A stretch of 64,000 nucleotides of DNA from Streptomyces sp. NRRL S-1022. Lineage in GTDB: Bacteria; Actinomycetota; Actinomycetes; Streptomycetales; Streptomycetaceae. Under the pieces are notes generated by a model, which was not told the DNA's origin, did not search any database, and saw only the letters and a program-made list of their open reading frames with translations. The stretch's first letter is position 1. Each line of letters starts with the position of its first letter. Made by a program: the position numbers and the translations under genes. Shown in pieces: positions 45,175-54,629 of this stretch. The stretch is taken from NCBI RefSeq assembly GCF_000720135.1, contig NZ_JOIU01000016.1, forward strand, positions 186,001 to 250,000. Reading direction: 5' to 3'.

Positions 45175-45776
45175 AGCCGATCCTCCGGGGCTGATTCCCC
45201 GGGGCTGGTCCGCCGGGGCCCGAGCAGCCGCTCCACCGCCGCCCGCGCGTGCCGCGCGGGGGCCGGGTCGCCGGTGATGCCCGCGGTGACGACGGCTCCC
45301 TCGGCGAGCAGGAAGACCGGTTCGGCCAGCGGTGTGCCGGTGGCGCGCACCCAGCCGGCGAGCTGGTCGTGGAAGGCCCGTTTGTGGGCGCGGACCTCGG
45401 CCAGCACCAGCGCGGAGGAGGAGCCGAGTTCGCCGTGGGCGTTGATCCAGGCACAGCCGCGGAAGCCGGGCTCGGCGAACCAGCCGGCGAGCCAGTCGAA
45501 GACCGCGAGCACCCGGGCGCGGGGGTCCGGCACGCTCTCCACGTGGGCGGCCAGGCTCGCCCGCCAGCGCCGGTCGCGGCGCCGGAGCATGGCGACCACC
45601 AGGTCCTCCTTGGTCGCGAACAGCCGGTAGATCCGCTTCAGCGGCAGGCCGGAGGTTTCACGGACCCGGTCCATCCCGACCGCCTGGATGCCGTGCGCGT
45701 AGAAGAGCGCCTCCGCCGCGTCCAGCAGCGCCTCGCGGTCCAGGCGGGTCTGTTCCTCGGTGATCGGCGCGGGCAT
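45171..45776 (-). CDS. TetR-family transcriptional regulator
   Basis: A 201-residue protein. The N-terminal HTH (about 14-60) has ALLDAAEALFYAHGIQAVGMD and RETSGLPLKRIYRLFATKEDLV. The remaining helices form the ligand-binding domain with RGCAWINAHGELG near 105-117, typical of a subfamily that represses a divergent enzyme gene. It is divergent from a SnoaL-like gene; two perfect palindromes lie between them. It probably represses both itself and that gene. The ligand is unknown. Confidence 0.93.
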   Translation of the reverse strand: MPAPITEEQTRLDREALLDAAEALFYAHGIQAVGMDRVRETSGLPLKRIYRLFATKEDLVVAMLRRRDRRWRASLAAHVESVPDPRARVLAVFDWLAGWFAEPGFRGCAWINAHGELGSSSALVLAEVRAHKRAFHDQLAGWVRATGTPLAEPVFLLAEGAVVTAGITGDPAPARHARAAVERLLGPRRTSPGESAPEDRL

Positions 45777-45794
45777 CCGGGGCTCCTTGACGTC

Positions 45795-45844
45795 GAGAAC
45801 GGCCGTTCTCTACTTTAGGCGCACGATGGAGAACGCTCGTTCTC
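45795..45844. promoter_or_regulatory. Double palindromic TetR operator
   Basis: GAGAACGGCCGTTCTC (45795-45810) and GAGAACGCTCGTTCTC (45829-45844) are 16-bp palindromes sharing the GAGAACG/CGTTCTC arms. Their centres are 34 bp apart, in the 84-bp spacer between the tetR-like gene and the divergent SnoaL-like gene. The sequence between them includes TACTTTAGG, which may hold a -10. The second palindrome ends 16 bp before the SnoaL-like GTG. Confidence 0.85.
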
Positions 45845-45860
45845 GACCTAGGAGGCCGCC

Positions 45861-46322
45861 GTGCCCGAAGACCGCCCGCCCTGTCCGCCCTTCACCCTGG
45901 AGACCGCCCGTCGCAAAGTGCAGGCCGCCGAGGACGCCTGGAACACCCGCGACCCCCACCGGGTCGCCCTCGCCTACACCCCGGACTCCGTGTGGCGGAA
46001 CCGGGACCGGTTCCTGGCCGGCCGGGACGAGATCGTCGCCTTCCTGACCGAGAAGTGGCAGCGCGAACGGGACTACGCCCTGCGCAAGAGCCTGTGGAGC
46101 TTCGACGGCGACCGCATCGCCGTCCGCTTCCAGTACGAGTGCCGGGACGCCGACGGCCGGTGGTGGCGCTCCTACGGCAACGAACTGTGGGAGTTCGACG
46201 AGCACGGCCTGATGCGCCGCCGCGAGGCCAGCATCAACGACGTGCCCATCGACGAAGCCGACCGGCGCATCCTCGGACCCCGGCCGGCCGCCGAACACGG
46301 CACCGACATCCCCCTGCACTGA
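45861..46322 (+). CDS. DUF1348 / SnoaL-like (NTF2 fold) protein
   Basis: A 153-residue protein starting at a GTG after TAGGAGGC. It has the conserved DUF1348 sequence [31 protein letters not shown] split over residues 17-50, then [21 protein letters not shown] near 64-84 and [16 protein letters not shown] near 127-142. NTF2-like proteins of this family are small cytoplasmic enzymes or ligand-binding proteins of unknown role. It is almost certainly controlled by the divergent TetR protein through the two palindromes. Confidence 0.9.
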   Translation: MPEDRPPCPPFTLETARRKVQAAEDAWNTRDPHRVALAYTPDSVWRNRDRFLAGRDEIVAFLTEKWQRERDYALRKSLWSFDGDRIAVRFQYECRDADGRWWRSYGNELWEFDEHGLMRRREASINDVPIDEADRRILGPRPAAEHGTDIPLH

Positions 46323-46328
46323 CGGCCG

Positions 46329-47537
46329 CTAGGCGGCTTCCAGCACCGCCCGCAGCTGCTCCAGCCCCCAGTCCAGGTCCTCCTCGCCGATCACCAGTGG
46401 CGGCGCGATCCGGACGGTCGGCCCGTGGGTGTCCTTGACCAGGACCCCGCGGGCCAGCAGCCGCTCCGAGAGCTGCCGCCCGGTGCCGACCGCCGGCGAC
46501 GCGTCCACCCCGGCCCACAGCCCGCGCCCGCGCACCGCCGTCACCCGGCCCGTGCCCGGCAGCTCGTCCAGCGCCCGGTGCAGCCGCTCGCCCAGCCGGG
46601 CCGCCCGCTCCTGGAACTCCCCGGTCCGCAGCATCGCGATCACCTCCAGCGCCACCGCGCAGGCCAGCGGATTCCCGCCGAACGTCGACCCGTGCTCACC
46701 CGGCTGGAACACCCCGAGCACCGCCGCGCCCGACACCACCGCCGACACCGGCACGATCCCGCCGCCCAGCGCCTTGCCCAGCAGGTAGACGTCCGGTACG
46801 ACCCCCTCGTGCTCGCACGCGAAGGTCCGCCCGGTCCGGCCGAGGCCCGACTGGATCTCGTCGGCGACGAACAGCACGTTCCGCTCGCGCGTCAGCTCCC
46901 GCACGCCGGCCAGATAACCGGCCGGCGGCACGATCACCCCGGACTCGCCCTGGATCGGCTCCAGCAGCACGGCCACGGTGTTCTCGGTGAGCGCCGCCCG
47001 CATCGCGGTCAGATCGCCGTACGGCACGATCTCGAACCCCGGCGTGTACGGCCCGTAGTCCGCCCGCGCCTCCGGATCCGTGGAGAAGCTGATCACCGTC
47101 GTCGTACGGCCGTGGAAGTTGCCGGCCGCCACGACGACCTTCGCCATCTCCGCGGGCACCCCCTTCACCCGGTAGCCCCACTTCCGGACCATCTTGACCG
47201 CGCTCTCCACCGCCTCCGCGCCCGTGTTCACCGGCAGCACCATCTCCATCCCGCACAGCTCGGCCAGCTCGGTGCAGAACGCCGCGAACCGGTCGTGGTG
47301 GACGGCGCGGGAGGTCAGCGTCACCCGGTCCAGCTGCCGCCGGGCGGCCTCCACCAGCCGCGGGTTGCCGTGCCCGAAGTTCAGCGCCGAGTAACCGGCC
47401 AGCAGGTCCAGGTACCGCCGCCCCGCCACGTCCGTCAGCCACGCCCCCTCACCGGTGGCGATCACCACGGGCAGCGGGCGGTAGGTGGGCGCGCAGTGCG
47501 CGTCGGCGGCGGCGATCAGGTCCTCTGCAGCGGTCAC
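46329..47537 (-). CDS. rocD: Ornithine-oxo-acid aminotransferase
   Basis: A 402-residue class-III aminotransferase starting at a GTG. It has LPVNTGAEAVESAVKMVRKW near residues 99-118, which includes the PLP phosphate-binding loop, ARRWGY-type segments, AAGNFHGRTTTVISFS near 136-151, the PLP-ring Asp in LFVADEIQSGLGRTG near 219-233, and the PLP-lysine in LLGKALGGGIVPVSA near 252-266. It converts ornithine and 2-oxoglutarate to glutamate semialdehyde and glutamate. No arginase gene is nearby. It is divergent from the ZTP riboswitch-glyA unit and ends 6 bp from the convergent SnoaL-like gene. Confidence 0.92.
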   Translation of the reverse strand: MTAAEDLIAAADAHCAPTYRPLPVVIATGEGAWLTDVAGRRYLDLLAGYSALNFGHGNPRLVEAARRQLDRVTLTSRAVHHDRFAAFCTELAELCGMEMVLPVNTGAEAVESAVKMVRKWGYRVKGVPAEMAKVVVAAGNFHGRTTTVISFSTDPEARADYGPYTPGFEIVPYGDLTAMRAALTENTVAVLLEPIQGESGVIVPPAGYLAGVRELTRERNVLFVADEIQSGLGRTGRTFACEHEGVVPDVYLLGKALGGGIVPVSAVVSGAAVLGVFQPGEHGSTFGGNPLACAVALEVIAMLRTGEFQERAARLGERLHRALDELPGTGRVTAVRGRGLWAGVDASPAVGTGRQLSERLLARGVLVKDTHGPTVRIAPPLVIGEEDLDWGLEQLRAVLEAA

Positions 47538-47646
47538 GGGCCTCTCCCGGGTACGTCCGGAAACCGACGGGGAACCCCTTCATAACCCCGCTCGCATGGT
47601 GGACGCGGGACCTGCGGCGCGCGGCGCGCCCGGTAGTCTGACGAAC

Positions 47647-47724
47647 GGGCCGTGACTGGCGCGCTGGGATGGGACGGACCATCAGGGAGCGGCCCGAGCG
47701 GGAAGAGTGCCGTGCGCCTGGGCC
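47647..47724 (+). ncRNA. ZTP riboswitch (pfl motif) upstream of glyA
   Basis: The segment carries the highly conserved elements of the class. These are helix P1 GGGCC (47647-47651) with GGCCC (47691-47695), the invariant GTGACTGGCG at 47652-47661, an inner stem GATGG/CCATC (47668-47683) followed by GGGAGCGG, and the 3' GCGCCTGGGCC at 47714-47724. The GGCGC of the first part (47658-47662) pairs with GCGCC of the last (47714-47718) as the class pseudoknot. A -10-like TAGTCT at 47634-47639 places the transcript start just before it. ZTP or ZMP binding, signalling 10-formyl-folate shortage, would raise glyA expression. 40 nt separate it from the glyA start. Confidence 0.92.
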
Positions 47725-47763
47725 GAACGTGAACGCTGTACGCACACCGTCCGGAGGTCCCCG

Positions 47764-49218
47764 ATGCCCGAGAATTCCGTCTCCCCCTCCACCGAGACCA
47801 CGGCCTTCCGCGCCGCCCTCGACGTCATCCGCGCGGTCGAGCCGCGCGTCGCCGACGCCATCGGCCAGGAGGTCACCGACCAGCGCGGCATGCTCAAGCT
47901 GATCGCTTCCGAGAACTACGCCTCCCCGGCGACCCTGCTCGCGATGGGCAACTGGTTCAGCGACAAGTACGCCGAAGGGACCATCGGCCGCCGCTTCTAC
48001 GCCGGCTGCCGCAACGTCGACACCGTCGAGGCCCTCGCCGCCGAGCACGCCCGCGAACTGTTCGGCGCCCGCCACGCCTACGTCCAGCCGCACTCCGGCA
48101 TCGACGCCAACCTCGTCGCCTTCTGGGCCGTCCTCGCCGACCGTGTCGAGGCGCCCTTCCTGGAGAAGACCGGCGTCCGCCAGGTCAACGACCTGAGCGA
48201 GGCCGACTGGGCCGAGCTGCGCCAGGCCTTCGGCAACCAGCGCATGCTCGGCATGTCCCTGGACGCCGGCGGCCACCTCACCCACGGCTTCCGCCCGAAC
48301 ATCTCCGGCAAGATGTTCGACCAGCGCTCCTACGGCACCGACCCGGCCACCGGCCTCGTCGACTACGACGCCCTGCGCGCCCAGGCCCGCGAGTTCAAGC
48401 CGCTGATCATCGTCGCCGGCTACTCCGCGTACCCCCGGCTGGTGAACTTCCGGATCATGCGCGAGATCGCCGACGAGGTCGGCGCCACCCTCATGGTCGA
48501 CATGGCGCACTTCGCCGGCCTGGTCGCGGGCAAGGTCCTCACCGGCGACTTCGACCCGGTCCCGCACGCCCAGATCGTCACCACGACCACCCACAAGTCC
48601 CTGCGCGGCCCGCGCGGCGGCATGGTCCTGTGCGACGACTCCCTCAAGGACCAGGTCGACCGGGGCTGCCCGATGGTCCTCGGCGGCCCGCTCCCGCACG
48701 TCATGGCCGCCAAGGCCGTCGCCCTGGCCGAGGCCCGGCAGCCCGCCTTCCAGGACTACGCCCAGCGCATCGTCGACAACTCCCGCGCCCTCGCCGAGGG
48801 CCTGATCCGCCGCGGCGCGACCCTGGTCACCGGCGGCACGGACAACCACCTCAGCCTGATCGACGTCGCCACCTCCTACGGCCTCACCGGCCGCCAGGCC
48901 GAGGCGGCCCTGCTGGAGTCGGGCATCGTCACCAACCGCAACGCCATCCCGGCCGACCCCAACGGCGCCTGGTACACCTCCGGCATCCGCGTCGGCACCC
49001 CCGCGCTCACCACCCGCGGCCTCGGCACGGCGGAGATGGACGAGGTGGCCGCGCTGATCGACCGCGTCCTCACCACCACCGAGCCGGGCACCACCAAGTC
49101 GGGCGCCCCGTCCAAGGCGGCCCACATCCTGGACGAGAAGGTCGCCGAGGAGATCTCCCAGCGGGCGACGGACCTGGTGGCGGGCTTCCCCCTCTACCCG
49201 CAGGTCGACCTCGGCTGA
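47764..49218 (+). CDS. glyA: Serine hydroxymethyltransferase
   Basis: A 484-residue protein, longer than most GlyA (about 420) because it belongs to the actinomycete form with an insertion around residues 120-190 ([22 protein letters not shown]). It has [15 protein letters not shown] near 44-58, [14 protein letters not shown] near 72-85, [13 protein letters not shown], the catalytic [12 protein letters not shown] near 247-258, and the PLP-lysine in [15 protein letters not shown] near 278-292. It makes glycine and 5,10-methylene-THF from serine and THF. The ATG follows GGAGGTCC; starts further upstream would fall inside the riboswitch and are rejected. Confidence 0.97.
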   Translation: MPENSVSPSTETTAFRAALDVIRAVEPRVADAIGQEVTDQRGMLKLIASENYASPATLLAMGNWFSDKYAEGTIGRRFYAGCRNVDTVEALAAEHARELFGARHAYVQPHSGIDANLVAFWAVLADRVEAPFLEKTGVRQVNDLSEADWAELRQAFGNQRMLGMSLDAGGHLTHGFRPNISGKMFDQRSYGTDPATGLVDYDALRAQAREFKPLIIVAGYSAYPRLVNFRIMREIADEVGATLMVDMAHFAGLVAGKVLTGDFDPVPHAQIVTTTTHKSLRGPRGGMVLCDDSLKDQVDRGCPMVLGGPLPHVMAAKAVALAEARQPAFQDYAQRIVDNSRALAEGLIRRGATLVTGGTDNHLSLIDVATSYGLTGRQAEAALLESGIVTNRNAIPADPNGAWYTSGIRVGTPALTTRGLGTAEMDEVAALIDRVLTTTEPGTTKSGAPSKAAHILDEKVAEEISQRATDLVAGFPLYPQVDLG

Positions 49219-49230
49219 AGCGCCTCGTGA

Positions 49231-49310
49231 GGGGCGCGGGGCGCATCCGGTATGCGGCTCCGCCGCGGGGCGCCACCGGCCACCACGGCAGCGGCCCCCG
49301 CGCCCCGCGC
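49231..49310 (+). terminator. Extended GC-rich hairpin between glyA and trpS
   Basis: GGGGCGCGGGGCGC (49231-49244) can pair with the GCGCCCCGCG-type sequence at 49296-49310. Smaller stems such as CTCCGCCGCGG lie inside. It lies 12 bp past the glyA stop. Similar sequences are common after genes in Streptomyces. Confidence 0.5.
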
Positions 49311-49343
49311 CCACCCCCACCTCTCGGGCCAATCACACCCTGA

Positions 49344-50381
<1,038 letters not shown>

Positions 50382-50514
50382 GGCGTACGACCGCAGGGGC
50401 CCGCGCGGCGGAGCGCTGCACATCACTTCCGCTGCGCCTGCCCACAGGACACTCATGGCCGTACAGTCATAGCCGACGGCCGAGCAGAAAACAGACACGA
50501 CGACAGGAGACGAC

Positions 50515-51096
50515 GTGGGGACCGTAACGATCGGCGTCTCGATCGCGGTCCCGGAGCCTCACGGCAGCCTGCTCCAGGAGCGGCGCGCGGGCTTCGGCGA
50601 CGCCGCGGCTCACGGCATCCCCACCCACGTCACGCTGTTGCCGCCGACCGAGGTCGACCAGGCCGACCTGCCGGCGGTCGACGCGCACCTCGCCCGGGTC
50701 GCCGCGGCCGGCCGGCCGTTCCCGATGCGGCTGTCCGGCACCGGCACCTTCCGGCCCCTGTCGCCGGTGGTCTACGTCCGTGTTGTCCAGGGTGCCGAGG
50801 CCTGCACCCGGCTGCAGCAGCTGGTCCGGGACGCCTCCGGACCGATGGCGCGCGAACTGCAGTTCCCGTACCACCCGCACGTCACCGTCGCGCACGGCAT
50901 CGAGGACGCGGCGATGGACCGCGCCTTCGAGGAACTGGCGGACTTCGAGGCCGAATGGCCGTGCACCGGCTTCGCGCTGTACGAGCAGGGCGCCGACGGC
51001 GTCTGGCGCAAGCTGCGCGAGTACACCTTCGGCGGCTCCGTCGTACCGCCGCAGCCGGGCCACGCGGACGTGTGGGCCCCGCGCGTCGCGCAGTGA
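50515..51096 (+). CDS. 2'-5' RNA ligase / cyclic phosphodiesterase-like protein
   Basis: A 193-residue 2H-phosphoesterase superfamily protein with both HxT motifs, H38-V-T40 (PTHVTLLPP) and H122-V-T124 (HPHVTVAHG). They are spaced as in LigT-like enzymes. These hydrolyse or form 2',5' linkages or cyclic phosphates of RNA or nucleotides; the actual substrate here is unknown. It starts with a GTG after GGAGACG. It is commonly placed after trpS in Streptomyces, followed by the SDR and YihY genes. Confidence 0.9.
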   Translation: MGTVTIGVSIAVPEPHGSLLQERRAGFGDAAAHGIPTHVTLLPPTEVDQADLPAVDAHLARVAAAGRPFPMRLSGTGTFRPLSPVVYVRVVQGAEACTRLQQLVRDASGPMARELQFPYHPHVTVAHGIEDAAMDRAFEELADFEAEWPCTGFALYEQGADGVWRKLREYTFGGSVVPPQPGHADVWAPRVAQ

Positions 51097-51115
51097 GCCG
51101 CCCCCGCCCGAGGCG

Positions 51116-51871
51116 CTAGACGCCCAGCCTGCGGAACAACGGCCGCGGGGTGTGGCGCAGCACCGACATCACGAACCGGAGCGCGCCCGGCACCCACACC
51201 GTCTCCGAGCCGCGGCGCAGGCCGAGTTCGATGGCCGTGGCGACCGCCTCCGGGGTGGTGGCGAGCGGGGTCCGCGGCCGGCCCGCCGTCCGCCGCGTCC
51301 GCACGAAGCCGGGGCGCACGACCATGACGTGCGCGCCCGTGCCGTGCAGGGCGTCGCCGAGCCCCTGGGCGAAGGCGTCGAGGCCGGCCTTGCTGGAGCC
51401 GTAGATGAAGTCGGCGCGGCGGGCGCGTTCGGCCGCGGCGGCGGACAGTACGACCAGGGAGCCGTGGCCCTGGGCCTGGAGGGCGCCGCCGGCGACCAGG
51501 CCCGCCGAGACGGCCCCGGTGTAGTTGGTCCGGGCGACCTGCACGGCCCGGGCCGGGTCGCGTTCGTCGTGCGCCTGGTCGCCGAGGATGCCGAAGGCGA
51601 GCAGCACCAGGTCGACGGGCCCCTCGGTGAACACCTTGCCGAGGACGGTCTCGTGGGACTCGGGATCGAGCGCGTCGAAGGCGACGGTGTGCACGTCCGC
51701 GCCGAGCGCGCGCAGGCTCCCGGCGGCGTTCTCCAGCGCGACGGAGGGGCGGCCGGCCAGCCACACCGTGCGGGTGCGGCGGGAGATCAGCCGGCGCGCG
51801 GTGGCCAGCGCGATCTCGGACGTGCCGCCGAGGACGAGCAGGGACCGGGGCAGTTCGGTGGCATCCTTCAT
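51116..51871 (-). CDS. Short-chain dehydrogenase (decaprenylphosphoryl-ribose 2-epimerase DprE2-like)
   Basis: A 251-residue SDR. NAD(P)-binding LLVLGGTSEIALATARRL is at residues 11-28, with LAFGILGDQ, catalytic Ser and Tyr-x-x-x-Lys in VVLSAAAAERARRADFIYGSSKAG near 144-167, and VMVVRPGFVRT near 184-194. LGGTSEIALA is a hallmark of the DprE2-like branch that makes arabinose-type polyprenyl sugars in mycobacteria. In Streptomyces no arabinan is made, so the substrate is uncertain. It starts at the ATG at 51871. It is divergent from the YihY gene over 85 bp. Confidence 0.88.
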   Translation of the reverse strand: MKDATELPRSLLVLGGTSEIALATARRLISRRTRTVWLAGRPSVALENAAGSLRALGADVHTVAFDALDPESHETVLGKVFTEGPVDLVLLAFGILGDQAHDERDPARAVQVARTNYTGAVSAGLVAGGALQAQGHGSLVVLSAAAAERARRADFIYGSSKAGLDAFAQGLGDALHGTGAHVMVVRPGFVRTRRTAGRPRTPLATTPEAVATAIELGLRRGSETVWVPGALRFVMSVLRHTPRPLFRRLGV

Positions 51872-51956
51872 GACAGTTGACCGTATCGCCCCCATATGCC
51901 CGTTCGGGCGCAGAAACGCGGTGTTGACGTTCCCGCGGACCGGGCAGAGTCGGATC

Positions 51957-52865
51957 ATGGACTGGCTGAAGAAGCTGCCCGGCATCGGGCCGATCGTCAC
52001 CCGGCTGACCGCCACCCACGCGTGGCGGTCCTACGAGCGGCTGGACCGGGTGAAGTGGACCCGGCTGGCCGCCGCCATGACGTTCGTCAGCTTCGTGGCG
52101 CTCTTCCCGCTGCTGACCGTGGCCGCCGCGATCACCGCCGCCACGCTCAGCCCGGGCCGCCAGAAGACCGTGGAACACCGGATCGCCGACCAGTTCCCGG
52201 GCCTGTCCGACCAGTTGGACCTCACCTCCCTGGTGCAGAACGCCGGCACGGTCGGCGTCATCGCGGGCGCGGTCCTGCTGCTCACGGGCATCGGCTGGGT
52301 CGGGCAGGTGCGGGACTGCCTGCGCGTGGTGTGGGAGCTGCCGGACCGCGAGGAGAACCCGGTCGTCACCAAGGCCAAGGACGCCGGCATCCTGCTCGGC
52401 TTCGGCGGCGCCCTGCTGGTCACCCTCGCCGCGTCCACCCTCGCCTCGGCCGCGGTCGGCTGGCTGTCCCGGCAGATCGGCCTGGACGAGCACAGCTGGG
52501 GCAGCGTCCTGCTGCAGATCGCCGCGTTCGTCGTCGCCGTGCTCGCCGACTTCCTCGTCCTGCTCTACGTCCTGACCCTGCTGCCCGGGGTCGAGCCGCC
52601 GCGCCGGCGCCTGCTGGTCGCGGCGCTGCTCGGCGCGATCGGCTTCGAACTGCTCAAGCTGCTGCTGAGCGGCTACATCCAGGGAGTCGCCGCGAAGAGC
52701 ATGTACGGGGCGTTCGGCGTCCCCGTGGCCCTGCTGCTGTGGATCAACTTCACCGCCAAACTGGTCCTGTTCTGCGCCTCCTGGACGGCGACCGGCAGCA
52801 AGGAGGCCGAACTCACGGACGCGCCCGACGGCGCATCAGGTCGGGCAGCGGCCACCGGCGGTTGA
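51957..52865 (+). CDS. YihY/BrkB-family membrane protein
   Basis: A 302-residue protein with about six membrane helices in residues 40-285. It carries typical YihY motifs: WTRLAAAMTFVSFVALFPLLTVA near 36-58, GWVGQVRDCLRVVWELPDREEN near 115-136, and GAFGVPVALLLWINFTAKLVLF near 250-271. Members are inner-membrane proteins of unknown function, formerly thought to be RNase BN. The 3' end overlaps the convergent DD-carboxypeptidase gene by 53 bp, so the last 17 codons are shared antisense. Confidence 0.92.
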   Translation: MDWLKKLPGIGPIVTRLTATHAWRSYERLDRVKWTRLAAAMTFVSFVALFPLLTVAAAITAATLSPGRQKTVEHRIADQFPGLSDQLDLTSLVQNAGTVGVIAGAVLLLTGIGWVGQVRDCLRVVWELPDREENPVVTKAKDAGILLGFGGALLVTLAASTLASAAVGWLSRQIGLDEHSWGSVLLQIAAFVVAVLADFLVLLYVLTLLPGVEPPRRRLLVAALLGAIGFELLKLLLSGYIQGVAAKSMYGAFGVPVALLLWINFTAKLVLFCASWTATGSKEAELTDAPDGASGRAAATGG

Positions 52866-54078
52866 CCAGGAACGCCCCGCCCCCGAGCAGCGCCAGCAGC
52901 CCGCCCGCGACGGCCAGGGCGATCCCCGCCCCGCCGGTGCCGGACGGAGTGGTGGCGCTCGCCGCCGCCTTCACGCCGGGCCCGCCGGTCCCGGAACCCC
53001 GCCCGGCCGCCTTGCCCGCCGCCTGCGCCGCGTCCCGCCCGGCGGACGCGCTCGGATCGGGCTGCGCGGTGGCGGCGCTCCTCGGCGGCACCAGCTCGCC
53101 CACCGGTTCGACCTTGCCGGCCGCCTGGAAACCCCAGTCCAGCAGCTTCGCGGTCTCCTTGTAGACCTCGTTGTGCTCGTGCTTCTCCGGGTTCATCACC
53201 GTGACCAGCAGCACCTTGCCGCCCCGCTCGGCCACCCCGGTGAAGGTGGCGCCGGCGTGCGTGGTGTTGCCGTTCTTCACGCCCGCGATGCCCGGGTAGA
53301 CGGGGACGTCGCTGTCGCCGCTCAGCAGCCGGTTGGTGTTGCGGATCTCGGTGGAGCCGAACGTCGCGCTCACCGTCGAGCAGTAGTCCCGGAAGTCCCG
53401 CTTCTGCAGTCCGGAGCGGGCGAACAGCGTCAGGTCGTACGCCGACGACACCTGTCCCGGCGCGTCGTAGCCGTCGGGGGAGACCACATGGGTGTCCAGG
53501 GCCTGCAGTTCCTCGGCGTGGTCCTGCATGTCCTGGACGGTCTGCGCGACACCGCCATTCATCGCGGACAGCACGTGCACGGCGTCGTTGCCCGAGCGCA
53601 GGAAGACTCCGAGCCACAGGTCGTGCACGGAGTAGGTGCCGCCCTCCTTTATCCCGACCACGCTGGAGCCGGCGCCCATGCCCTTGAGGTCCGACGGCGC
53701 CACCTTGTGCAGGGTGCCCTTGGGGAACCGGGGCAGCACGGTGTCCGCGAACAGCATCTTCAGCGTGCTCGCCGGGGGCAGCTGCCAGTGCGCGTTGTGC
53801 GCGGCGAGGACCTCGCCCGACTCGGCGTCGGACACGATCCAGGACCGGGCGGTGAGCTCCTTGGGCAGCACGGGGACGCCGGGGGCGAGGTTGACCTGGG
53901 TGCCCGGCTGCCCGAGCCGGGCGCCGCCCAGCGTGGACATCCCGGCCGGGGGAGTGGCCGTCGGGCTCGGCGAGGGGGCCTGCGCGGCGAGCGCGGCGGG
54001 TGCGGTGACGGTCAGCGACAGCAGGGTGGCGGAGGTGACCAGCAGGGATCGCCGGCCGGTCGTCTTCGGTGCGGGCAC
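52813..54078 (-). CDS. D-alanyl-D-alanine carboxypeptidase (PBP5/6 type)
   Basis: A 421-residue peptidase S11 protein starting at a GTG. Residues 1-32 are a signal peptide (SLLVTSATLLSLTVTAPAALA). The catalytic SxxK is in PPASTLKMLFADTV near 99-112, and SxN is in FLRSGNDAVHVL near 158-169. The third motif is KNG (AGVKNGNTTHAGATF, near 270-284) rather than the usual KTG. A Pro/Ala/Gly linker leads to a C-terminal helix (GIALAVAGGLLALLGGGAFLV) with an Arg-rich end, anchoring the enzyme outside the membrane. It trims the terminal D-Ala from peptidoglycan stem peptides. It is divergent from a small membrane protein gene, 91 bp apart. Confidence 0.92.
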   Translation of the reverse strand: MPAPKTTGRRSLLVTSATLLSLTVTAPAALAAQAPSPSPTATPPAGMSTLGGARLGQPGTQVNLAPGVPVLPKELTARSWIVSDAESGEVLAAHNAHWQLPPASTLKMLFADTVLPRFPKGTLHKVAPSDLKGMGAGSSVVGIKEGGTYSVHDLWLGVFLRSGNDAVHVLSAMNGGVAQTVQDMQDHAEELQALDTHVVSPDGYDAPGQVSSAYDLTLFARSGLQKRDFRDYCSTVSATFGSTEIRNTNRLLSGDSDVPVYPGIAGVKNGNTTHAGATFTGVAERGGKVLLVTVMNPEKHEHNEVYKETAKLLDWGFQAAGKVEPVGELVPPRSAATAQPDPSASAGRDAAQAAGKAAGRGSGTGGPGVKAAASATTPSGTGGAGIALAVAGGLLALLGGGAFLVNRRWPLPDLMRRRARP

Positions 54079-54169
54079 GGTCGAGAACGTACCCGCACCG
54101 GACCGCGAAGTCCCGCCTGCCGCCCCACCCCCGGCACGGAGCCGGACACCGGACGGCGATACTGGACTC

Positions 54170-54409
54170 ATGAAGCTCAGCCGCCCGGTCTCCTGGTTCC
54201 TGCTCGTGTTTGGAGTGTGGTCCTGGGTCATCTGGGTCACCTTCGTCAAGAACCTGATCAAGGACGGCAGCGGACTCGCCTTCGACGACGGCCAGCCGAC
54301 CGCGTACTTCTGGGTGCACCTGCTGCTGGCGGTCGTGTCCTTCGTATGGGGGACGGCCATCGGGGTCATCGGGTTGCGCGGGCTGCGCGCACTGCGCCGG
54401 AACTCATAG
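54170..54409 (+). CDS. SCO4848 family small membrane protein
   Basis: A 79-residue protein with two membrane helices (WFLLVFGVWSWVIWVTF at about 9-25 and AYFWVHLLLAVVSFVWGTAIG at about 45-65) joined by KNLIKDGSGLAFDDGQPT. It matches the actinomycete family named after S. coelicolor SCO4848, which always sits divergently next to a DD-carboxypeptidase gene, as here. The function is unknown; the context suggests a cell-envelope role. Confidence 0.9.
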   Translation: MKLSRPVSWFLLVFGVWSWVIWVTFVKNLIKDGSGLAFDDGQPTAYFWVHLLLAVVSFVWGTAIGVIGLRGLRALRRNS

Positions 54410-54629
54410 CGGGGACCGGCCGGGGTGATCATCGTCGGCCTGGGGCCCGCCCACGCGCGTGGGGGCGCCGTCGGACGTCACGGTGATCGGACTGGCCGCC
54501 CTGCGCGCGTGACGGTAAACCCCGTCCTAGTTCTTCCACAACTGGACAGAAAGCCCTTCCGCGGGGTGAAACCCGTGTGATTAGGTGAGCCGCGTCACTC
54601 AAGGGGAAGTGGCTGGGGAGGGCATCACC

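Noticed and set aside
47707..47763. Upstream GTG start for glyA giving 19 extra residues
   Set aside because: It lies inside the 3' part of the ZTP riboswitch. The ATG at 47764 has GGAGGTCC and the normal N-terminus.
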